Source: JARLFX01 sp036404255 (lineage in GTDB: Bacteria > Acidobacteriota > Terriglobia > Terriglobales > Acidobacteriaceae). Taken from it: DNA of 16,048 nucleotides. The DNA lies in contig DASWOP010000174.1 of the NCBI GenBank assembly GCA_036404255.1, positions 1-16,048 on the forward strand. Direction: 5' to 3'. Position 1 is the first letter of the stretch. Each line of letters starts with the position of its first letter. The position numbers and the translations under genes are program-made. The notes under the pieces are model-generated. The model saw only the letters and a program-made list of their open reading frames with translations. It was not told the DNA's origin and did not search any database. Of this stretch, positions 1 to 5,930 are shown piece by piece.

Positions 1-17
1 GCGATGAATGCGTAAGA

Positions 18-35
18 CTGTGAGCACGCTCACAG
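18..35. promoter_or_regulatory. Perfect palindrome resembling a CRP/FNR-type operator
   Basis: The sequence CTGTGAGCACGCTCACAG is a perfect inverted repeat with 8-base arms around a central AC. Its core is TGTGA-N6-TCACA, the consensus known for the CRP branch of the CRP/FNR family. It lies about 120 bases before the first possible start of the diguanylate cyclase gene at 156, so it could be an activator site for that gene. It could also belong to a gene to the left of the window or be a short transcript hairpin. Regulator identity is inferred from the consensus only. Confidence 0.35.
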
Positions 36-155
36 CAGGCACATCCGATGATCCTTCCCCGTTGGATTCCCCGTTCCGGTCAGAGGCTGAATCCCTGAGG
101 TGGAAATGGTGAGCCGGGCCACTCCCTGGCCATTGGAGGAGCGACGCAGACACGT

Positions 156-1361
156 GTGTACGTGATGTATCTGATGTGTGGATACGCAGCGACCCTGGCA
201 CTGGTGCTGGTGGGATGCCGTGTCAGCCTCCGCACCGTTCCGGCACTGCGCGGAGTGGGCCGGCTCAGCTGGGCACTCTCGTTTGGGCTGGCCGCTGTGC
301 TGTTGGTGGCGATGCGCCCTTTCCTGCCTGCGTGGATCACGATTCTGGTCGCAAACGAACTTCTTTTTATCAGCGTTCTCTTTATCTATGCAGCGGTGGC
401 AGATACGCTGGCCGTGCCGATGCGGTTTCTTCCGTGGGGAGTGGGGTTGTTGGCTCCGGCACTGGCGGTGAACGCCTATTTCACCTACATCCAACCTGAC
501 CTGACTGTGCGCATTCTGAACTGCAGCGGGCTTTGCGCTGTGTACGCTGTGGCTACGGCCATGATGCTTTTCCGCTACGAAGATCACTATGCGGACAGGG
601 GCGGACTGTTGCCCACGTTGCGCTTTGCCACGGAGGCGCTGGCGTGGCTGCAGATTCTGACGGCGGTACAGCATATCGCTCGCGGCGTGCTGACCGTGCT
701 CTATCCGCCGGGCGACCTGATCCACCTCGATCTGATTCAGTTTGTATTCAGCTACACCAATATGACGGTGAACCTCGGCACCGGATGCGGGTTGATCTGG
801 CTGGCGCTGTGCATTCATCGCAGGGATTTGCAGATGATTGCACAGAGCGACAGCATGACGGGACTGCTGAACCGGCGTGCCTTCGATGAGATTTTGGCGC
901 GTGAGCTGCGCAGGGCAAACCATACGGACAGGTCGCTGGTTCTGCTGTTGCTGGATATCGACAGGTTCAAAGTGGTGAACGATGTATGGGGCCATCAGGC
1001 AGGTGACGAAGTGATCCGGCGCGTGAGCAGCACGCTGCTGGAAAGCCTGCGCCCCTCGGATACGATCGCGCGCGTTGGCGGCGAAGAGTTTGCCGGGCTG
1101 CTGCGGGACGCCAGCTGGGAACAGGTGGAAGAGGTTGCGGAGCGGCTACGCATGCAGGTTGCGGGTCTTATGGACCTGCCGGGTGGCGTACAGATCACCA
1201 TCAGCATCGGCGTAGCGCAAAGTGATCAGGATGAGACGCCGGAAGATCTTTTCCGGCGGTGCGATAAGGCCTTGTATCGCTCCAAGGAAGCTGGGCGGAA
1301 CCTTGTGACCGTTAGCGGTTCTCTTTCCAGGCAGAGTGTGATCGCGGCGCAGACTGTCTAG
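156..1361 (+). CDS. Membrane-anchored diguanylate cyclase (GGDEF domain)
   Basis: The predicted enzyme makes cyclic di-GMP from two GTP at the inner membrane. Residues 1-220 are very hydrophobic, with about six or seven membrane segments (roughly 4-22, 36-54, 58-79, 91-110, 121-139, 155-178, 197-219) and no recognised sensor family. The GGDEF domain covers about 230-390. It begins with DSMTGLLNRR (232-241), has the active-site variant GGEEF (308-312), and has the inhibitory-site motif RPSD (299-302) exactly five residues before it. Catalysis and product inhibition are therefore both expected. No EAL or HD-GYP domain is present. The start is the GTG at 156, the first in-frame start after a TGA at 96-98. 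GGAGGAG at 135-141 is 14 bases upstream, which is rather far. GTG at 162 or ATG at 165 or 174 are less well spaced still. The gene is transcribed alone and converges with the next gene. Confidence 0.9.
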   Translation: MYVMYLMCGYAATLALVLVGCRVSLRTVPALRGVGRLSWALSFGLAAVLLVAMRPFLPAWITILVANELLFISVLFIYAAVADTLAVPMRFLPWGVGLLAPALAVNAYFTYIQPDLTVRILNCSGLCAVYAVATAMMLFRYEDHYADRGGLLPTLRFATEALAWLQILTAVQHIARGVLTVLYPPGDLIHLDLIQFVFSYTNMTVNLGTGCGLIWLALCIHRRDLQMIAQSDSMTGLLNRRAFDEILARELRRANHTDRSLVLLLLDIDRFKVVNDVWGHQAGDEVIRRVSSTLLESLRPSDTIARVGGEEFAGLLRDASWEQVEEVAERLRMQVAGLMDLPGGVQITISIGVAQSDQDETPEDLFRRCDKALYRSKEAGRNLVTVSGSLSRQSVIAAQTV

Positions 1362-1362
1362 C

Positions 1363-1479
1363 GCATTTCTACTGTTGCCGTAATGATTTGTGGCGGCACT
1401 TAAAAGCAGATTCCGCGCGCTGCGCTTCGGAATGACAAACAAATAGGTTTAGCGGATACCCATACACCAGTAGAAATGC
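1363..1479. repeat. 117-base block bounded by perfect 12-base inverted repeats (MITE-like or bidirectional 3' structure)
   Basis: GCATTTCTACTG at 1363-1374 is matched by its exact reverse complement CAGTAGAAATGC at 1468-1479. The pair starts one base after the cyclase stop codon (1359-1361) and ends just before the stop codon of the opposite gene (1480-1482). It fills the whole space between the convergent genes and encloses a REP-like palindrome. Two readings fit: a small non-autonomous element with terminal inverted repeats, or a long stem that ends transcription from both sides. I see no target-site duplication, which weakens the element reading. Confidence 0.5.
1404..1442. repeat. REP-like intergenic palindrome, copy A
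   Basis: The unit begins AAGCAGATTCCG, has a GC-rich centre (CGCGCTGCGC), and continues TTCGGAATGACAAAC. The outer arms ATTCCG and CGGAAT pair around the GC-rich middle. A second copy at 15149-15184, with one central substitution, lies almost 14 kb away, so this is a dispersed family and not a chance palindrome. It contains no coding potential. Confidence 0.75.
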
Positions 1480-2961
1480 TCAACGACGGGAAGCGGTGCG
1501 AGCGCGGCGGCGCATGGAGAAGCGGGAGTACAAGAGGGCTAGCAAAATCGCGGCAAAGAAGAGCATGGCATTACGGCGTGCTGTGGTACGGGCAAGGTCT
1601 CCCTGCTGCCAGGCGGCGTAGGTGTGCTGGAAGTCTTCGCTGAGGCCGGGGATGGTGATGGCGGCGAGGTCGGTGGTGGGGAGTGAGCCGAAGATGCGCT
1701 CGGGCTCGGGCGGTTTTGCGCCATCGCGGTCATCAGGGATCTGGGCGAGGAGGGCGTTCATCTCGGCGTCGCGCGGGTCGGTGAGGAGAGACATGTCGCG
1801 GGTGATGGGGAAGAGCGTGGTGGCGCCGGTCATTTTGCGCTCGATGGCGGCGACGGTGTCCTGGCAGACGCCGAGGGCGTAGTAGCCGCCGAAGGGGAGG
1901 CCGGGGTGGGCGAGGTGTTCGTGGACGTAGAGGAGGACGGCGAGGCCGGTGAGGCGGGCGACTTCGACGGCTTCTGCACCGCGATACTCGTGGGCGTGGC
2001 GGCCCATGACCCAGGGCTGGTTGAGCTGGTCGTTGGTGCGGAACTCGGCTTTGCCGTCGATGCCGAAGTAGTAGGTGACGTCGGCGTTGCGCGTGGGGTC
2101 GCGCGGATTGGTGAGGATGATCTCGTATTCGGCGTGGGCGACGGGTTCGAGCAGGGGGTGGCGGCGCTGCCAGAAGTGGCGGGCGGGGACGAGGATCTGC
2201 GTGTTGATCATGAAGGGCATCATCACGTCGCGGCCGTTGGAGTGGAAGTGGCCGAAGTTGGCGAAGAAGCGCGCGTCGGCGATGGTGACGCTGTTGCCCG
2301 CGGCGATGAGGTTGGCGATGAGCTGCTGCGGCGTGGTGGCGGGGCGATGCGCGATGGTGGCGGTGAAGGGCTGCGCGCCGTCGAGGGTGTTGATGGCGAG
2401 GCGGTTGAGGACTTCGGCGAGGCGGGCGCTCTCGGAGTGCAGCGGGGCGAGACGCGGGTCTGGACCGTCGCCACGGGTGACGCCGTAAGCCAGGTTCGTG
2501 GTGAGGCTTTGGGTGTTCAGCGCGGGACGGTTGGAGGGTTTGTCGAGGTCTTCGGTGGCGGATTTTTCCAACGCATAGTGGCCCAGGTCGATGTAGGGCG
2601 CGAGTTGCTGCGACGTGGGCTTTGCGGGGCTGGGGAGCAGATGCGAGCCGGCGGCGACGCTGCGGTTGATGGTGGGCATGGTCCAGCCGGGGAAGGTGTC
2701 CAGGCCCTGCCAGTCGCGGCCTAGGATGAGCTTGCGCATGGTGTCGAGCAGCGCGGGGGTGAGCAGTGCTCCGGCGCGGGAGGCGTGGGAGAGCTCTGCG
2801 AGCATAGCGTCAGTAAAGCCGGGCTGGGCGGAGAGCTCACGCATCATCTGCGAGAGGGGGATGGTGTTGGGCGGGAGACCAGTGGGACTAAAGGCGTAAC
2901 TCGTGCAGACCGCTGGAAGCAGAAAGAAGAGTGCGGCTCTGTAGAGATTGGATTTTTTCAT
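1480..2961 (-). CDS. Exported 493-residue protein of unknown function with C-terminal membrane anchor
   Basis: I do not recognise this family. Residues 1-24 form a signal peptide (MKKSNLYR then a hydrophobic run). The long middle part looks like a soluble periplasmic domain. The C-terminus has one membrane helix at about 464-482 followed by a strongly basic tail (SMRRRARTASRR). This predicts a periplasmic protein held by its tail in the inner membrane. The region around 230-370 is rich in His, Asp and aromatic residues (for example FFANFGHFHSNGRD and YYFGIDGKAEF) and could bind a ligand or metal, but no known catalytic motif is visible. The ATG directly follows the TAA of the upstream gene (TAAATG), and there is no Shine-Dalgarno, so translation is probably coupled. 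It is the last gene of the gatB cluster. High-GC codon use matches the chromosome. Confidence 0.8.
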   Translation of the reverse strand: MKKSNLYRAALFFLLPAVCTSYAFSPTGLPPNTIPLSQMMRELSAQPGFTDAMLAELSHASRAGALLTPALLDTMRKLILGRDWQGLDTFPGWTMPTINRSVAAGSHLLPSPAKPTSQQLAPYIDLGHYALEKSATEDLDKPSNRPALNTQSLTTNLAYGVTRGDGPDPRLAPLHSESARLAEVLNRLAINTLDGAQPFTATIAHRPATTPQQLIANLIAAGNSVTIADARFFANFGHFHSNGRDVMMPFMINTQILVPARHFWQRRHPLLEPVAHAEYEIILTNPRDPTRNADVTYYFGIDGKAEFRTNDQLNQPWVMGRHAHEYRGAEAVEVARLTGLAVLLYVHEHLAHPGLPFGGYYALGVCQDTVAAIERKMTGATTLFPITRDMSLLTDPRDAEMNALLAQIPDDRDGAKPPEPERIFGSLPTTDLAAITIPGLSEDFQHTYAAWQQGDLARTTARRNAMLFFAAILLALLYSRFSMRRRARTASRR

Positions 2962-3429
2962 TTATGGATTGGGTAACGTTTGCCAACATGAAAACTTAGG
3001 AACCAATTCACCTGCGTCAACCCACTTTGCTCCATCTCGATATTCACGTTGAAATAGTTGGATGCTGGAATCCGAGATTAGATAGACATTACGGCGCCAA
3101 AGAAAGAAAAGCTGCTGAGAAGTGGTGGAGTTTTGAGCTTCTTCGTCCGTGTTGAAGAAATCGCTCTGCTCATAGCTAATGGCAAATTGAATCGTAACCC
3201 GGAAGTATCCTGGCTTCCCTTTTTCGGGATCAAGGCTAATCACCTGTAGCTGAGATGGAGAATGCCAGCTCAATTTTGCGTGAATTGGCGGTTTGCTTAA
3301 TTCATATACTGTCGGGCAGCCCTTCAGTCGATCCATCTCACTCTGAGCTGCGGCTGCAGGCTTATCCTGCGCAGGAAGCGCCGTAGTTAGAAGCATCGAC
3401 AGCGCGAACACCAGTAGTCGATTTCTCAT
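2962..3429 (-). CDS. Small secreted protein of unknown function, low GC
   Basis: This 155-residue protein has a clear signal peptide, MRNRLLVFALSMLLTTALPAQ, with likely cleavage after ALPAQ or close by. The mature part, about 134 residues, matches no family I can name. It has two cysteines (in KGCPTV and FSCWQT) that could form a disulfide, and alternating patterns suggesting a beta-rich fold (QLQVISL, YFRVTIQFAISY, RRNVYLIS). It starts 9 bases after the gatB stop and its TAA touches the ATG of the 493-residue gene, so it is probably cotranscribed. A 60-base sample (3001-3060) is 26/60 G+C, well below gatB and the gene downstream. This suggests later arrival or relaxed codon use inside an otherwise high-GC cluster. 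No Shine-Dalgarno is seen. Confidence 0.75.
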   Translation of the reverse strand: MRNRLLVFALSMLLTTALPAQDKPAAAAQSEMDRLKGCPTVYELSKPPIHAKLSWHSPSQLQVISLDPEKGKPGYFRVTIQFAISYEQSDFFNTDEEAQNSTTSQQLFFLWRRNVYLISDSSIQLFQREYRDGAKWVDAGELVPKFSCWQTLPNP

Positions 3430-3438
3430 GGCGAGAGT

Positions 3439-4935
3439 TTAGCTGTCCAGCTTTTTGATGACGAGTTCGTTGAGTAGGGTGGGGTTGGCCTGGCCTTTGG
3501 AGAGGCGCATGACCTGGCCGACGAAGAAAGCGGAGACGGTGGTCTTGCCGGCCTTGTACTGGGCGACCTGCTTGGGGTTCGCGGAGATGATCTCGTCGAT
3601 CATCTTTTCCAGCGCGCCGGCGTCAGAGATCTGCTGTGGCTTCTCGCGGTCGTAGACGGCGGGGAAGTCTTCGCTCTTCTCGAAGCAGATGTCGAAGAGC
3701 TGCTTGAGCATCTTGCTGGAGAGTTTTTCTTCATCAAGGAGGTCGGACGCGAGGGCGATTCCGGCAAGCGAGACAGGTGAGTGCTCAAGATCGAGGTCGG
3801 CGGCTTTGAGGCGACCCATGAGTTCGCCGGTGATGAGATCGGCCACACGCTTCGGGTTCTTGGCTGCTTTGGCGGCAACTTCAAATTGATCGGCGTAGGT
3901 GATGGAGGAGGTCAGCACCTGAGCGTTGGCTGGGGTGATGCCGTACTCCGCGACGAGGCGGGCGCGCTTTGCTTCGGGCAGCTCAGGGAGGGCCTTCAGG
4001 ATCTCGGCCTGCCAGACGGGACTGACGATGAGCGCGGGAAGGTCGGGCTCGGGGAAGTAGCGGTAGTCGTGGGCCTGCTCCTTGGAGCGCATGGAGAAGG
4101 TGCGGCCCTCGGGCTGCGACCAGAGGCGCGACTCCTGCACGACGCGTTGGCCGGATTCGACGACTTCGATCTGGCGCTCGATCTCGTATTCGAGCGCGGC
4201 GCGGATGTAGCGGAAGCTGTTGACGTTCTTGACTTCGGCTTTGGTGCCGAAGGCTTTTTCGCCGTGCTTCTCCCAGTCGGACTTGAGCATGACGCTGACG
4301 TTGGCGTCGCAGCGGAGGGAGCCTTCTTCCATGTTGCAGTCGGAGACGCCGGTATAGAGGAGGATCTCCTTGAGTTTGGTGAGGTACTCGAAGGCTTCGT
4401 CGGGTGTGCGGATGTCGGGCTCGGAGACGATCTCGCAGAGCGGGGTGCCGCAGCGGTTGAGGTCGATGGAGGTGCGGGTGGCGGAGTCGGCCTGGCCGTC
4501 GTGGACGCTTTTGCCGGCGTCTTCTTCCATGTGCAGGCGGGTGATGCCGATGCGCTTGGTGTTGCCTGCGGCGTCAGGAATATCGAGCCAGCCGTGCTCG
4601 GCCAGAGGCTTGTCGAATTGCGAGATCTGGTAGCCCTTGGGCAGGTCGGGGTAGAAGTAATTTTTGCGCGAGAAGATGCTGGTCTCGTTGATGGTGCAGT
4701 TGATGGCCCGGGAGGCGAGGACGGCGAATTCGACCGCCTGCTGGTTGAGCACGGGCAGCGCGCCGGGCAGGCCGAGACAGCTGGGGCAGACATTGGTGTT
4801 CGGCGCCATGCCGTATTTGTTGGCGCAGCCGCAGAAGGCCTTGGTCGCGGTGAGGAGCTGAACGTGGACCTCAAGGCCGATGACGGGCTGGTACTTGGCG
4901 AGAATCTCGGGCGAAAGCAGGGTGGATGTGGACAT
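3439..4935 (-). CDS. gatB: Aspartyl/glutamyl-tRNA(Asn/Gln) amidotransferase subunit B
   Basis: GatB is the tRNA-binding and kinase subunit of cytoplasmic GatCAB. It activates Glu or Asp mischarged on tRNA-Gln or tRNA-Asn with ATP so that ammonia from GatA can amidate it. The length of 498 residues is normal. Family signatures visible are VIGLEVHVQL (18-27), the cysteine set C35, C37, C50, C53 (CxC and CPSC, a zinc-site pattern found in many GatB), LHMEEDAGKSVHD, NRCGTPLCEIVSEPD and EEGSLRCDANVSV. The C-terminus is the helical tRNA-binding tail (GQVMRLSKGQANPTLL). gatA and gatC are not in the window. The ATG at 4935 has no good Shine-Dalgarno; a possible -10 element TAAAAT lies about 12 bases upstream, which would give a very short leader. 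It heads a cluster with two exported-protein genes that have no evident link to amidation. Confidence 0.97.
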   Translation of the reverse strand: MSTSTLLSPEILAKYQPVIGLEVHVQLLTATKAFCGCANKYGMAPNTNVCPSCLGLPGALPVLNQQAVEFAVLASRAINCTINETSIFSRKNYFYPDLPKGYQISQFDKPLAEHGWLDIPDAAGNTKRIGITRLHMEEDAGKSVHDGQADSATRTSIDLNRCGTPLCEIVSEPDIRTPDEAFEYLTKLKEILLYTGVSDCNMEEGSLRCDANVSVMLKSDWEKHGEKAFGTKAEVKNVNSFRYIRAALEYEIERQIEVVESGQRVVQESRLWSQPEGRTFSMRSKEQAHDYRYFPEPDLPALIVSPVWQAEILKALPELPEAKRARLVAEYGITPANAQVLTSSITYADQFEVAAKAAKNPKRVADLITGELMGRLKAADLDLEHSPVSLAGIALASDLLDEEKLSSKMLKQLFDICFEKSEDFPAVYDREKPQQISDAGALEKMIDEIISANPKQVAQYKAGKTTVSAFFVGQVMRLSKGQANPTLLNELVIKKLDS

Positions 4936-5012
4936 TTCAGTCAGATTTTATCAGTGTGAGCTGAAAATTGCCGTAGAACGGGAAACAGCTTGGCCGGTGG
5001 TTTGCAAAAATA

Positions 5013-5663
5013 CTATGCGGTAGTTTCTTCGGTAGAAGATACAGCGCCTTCAGTTCGCTCTTCCCATTCAAGGAAAATGACGTATTCGATATCAGAGCCT
5101 TTAGCCAGCAGGATTCCAGGGCCAATGATGGGCTTTTCGATGCCGTCCTTATCAACCCATGCCGCATCTTCCAGAAATATTGAACATTCCTCTGGGTCAT
5201 CTGAGTAATATCTCAACCAACCGAGAGCGGTTCGGCCATCTGTCAAACCGACCTGAACATAACCACCAATCTCTTGGAAAACATCGTTCCAGACGGAACT
5301 ACGTGCTGTGAGTTCGGAAACATTAATCAAGCGAAAGAATCGATTGAGAAGGTCAAAATTGATGTTTACGGCAAGCAAAACTGCTAACACTACGGCCGCG
5401 CCCGACAGCACCAATAAGTACCTCAGATTAACCACGATCTGATGTTGATCACTATTGGGAACACTTAGCCAGGAGACAGGTAGAACGTGTCCAGAGAAGT
5501 GGAGAGTGGCAATATAAATAATGAAGCTGAATACCAGCGCCTCAATTATTTTGTCTAGGTCCGTCTGCTTTCTGCGCACAGCCAGAGCTTGCACAAAATA
5601 TGCACACCCAAAGCCAGGCAGCAAAACAAAAAGCACGCCTAATGCTTCTAACTTACTCGGCAT
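5013..5663 (-). CDS. DUF6338-type small membrane protein
   Basis: The 216-residue protein has three membrane segments, about 7-28, 40-62 and 82-104, and then a soluble C-terminal domain. From general resemblance I assign it to the DUF6338 family: an N-terminal LPGFGCAYF-like helix, then VWNDVF, then a beta-rich part with VQVGLTDGRTALGWLRYYSDDPEE, the pattern of a small SH3-like barrel. The family function is not established. The C-terminus is acidic and Thr/Ser-rich. Start ATG 5663 is preceded by AGAGG at a 4-base distance. It lies 9 bases after the stop of the 44-residue gene, so the two form an operon. A sample at 5281-5340 is 26/60 G+C, much lower than gatB and mfd on either side, suggesting horizontal arrival. 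A role in stress or defence is possible but nothing in the sequence shows it. Confidence 0.8.
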   Translation of the reverse strand: MPSKLEALGVLFVLLPGFGCAYFVQALAVRRKQTDLDKIIEALVFSFIIYIATLHFSGHVLPVSWLSVPNSDQHQIVVNLRYLLVLSGAAVVLAVLLAVNINFDLLNRFFRLINVSELTARSSVWNDVFQEIGGYVQVGLTDGRTALGWLRYYSDDPEECSIFLEDAAWVDKDGIEKPIIGPGILLAKGSDIEYVIFLEWEERTEGAVSSTEETTA

Positions 5664-5672
5664 GTTGCCTCT

Positions 5673-5807
5673 TTACTTGCTTTTTGAAGGAACTGTAACG
5701 GGCTTTGGTCGCACTGCATTCTGCGGAACAGTCGACTTGAATGAGCCAGTTTTGCCACTCATGCTTCGTGAATCACCAGTACGCACCCGTTGAGCTGTCG
5801 TTGTCAT
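5673..5807 (-). CDS. 44-residue basic protein, first gene of the DUF6338 operon
   Basis: This short reading frame begins MTTTAQRVRTGDSRS and ends VPSKSK. It has nine Arg/Lys against one Asp, many Ser, Thr and Pro, and no hydrophobic segment, so it is probably disordered and cytoplasmic, able to bind nucleic acid or the acidic tail of its neighbour. I do not recognise a family. Support for it being real: a strong AGGAG seven bases before the ATG, a stop 9 bases before the DUF6338 start, and the same strand and low GC as that gene. It fills most of the space between DUF6338 and the start of mfd, which runs divergently. Its partner relation with DUF6338 is an inference from the spacing. Confidence 0.65.
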   Translation of the reverse strand: MTTTAQRVRTGDSRSMSGKTGSFKSTVPQNAVRPKPVTVPSKSK

Positions 5808-5814
5808 AATAGTG

Positions 5815-5819
5815 CTCCT
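5815..5819 (-). promoter_or_regulatory. Shine-Dalgarno AGGAG that decides the start of the 44-residue gene
   Basis: On the minus strand AGGAG stands seven bases before ATG 5807, an ideal distance. It is one of the clearest ribosome sites in the window and the main reason to accept this very short gene. Confidence 0.65.
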
Positions 5820-5930
5820 AGCTCATTATGAAGCAATCGCGTACCTCTTTGCGAAGGTTATTCAAGGAATTTGAGACCACCGGAGTGCCGGACCAATAGG
5901 GAAGCCTCTCACTGCTAGACTTGAAACAGC

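Noticed and set aside
30..995. A 321-residue minus-strand frame opposite the diguanylate cyclase
   Set aside because: Gln/His/Arg-rich shadow; no motif and no ribosome site.
1906..2724. A 272-residue open frame on the plus strand opposite the 493-residue exported protein
   Set aside because: Composition is a low-complexity mirror of high-GC codons (EVGEVG-like runs); the minus-strand frame has signal peptide and anchor.
3781..4959. A 392-residue open frame on the plus strand opposite gatB
   Set aside because: It is Gly/Val/Asp-rich antisense shadow with no ribosome site and no family features; gatB is certain on the other strand.
5825..5830. CATAAT on the minus strand as a -10 box for the 44-residue gene
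   Set aside because: The start of transcription would fall on the AGGAG site and no -35 box stands at a suitable distance.
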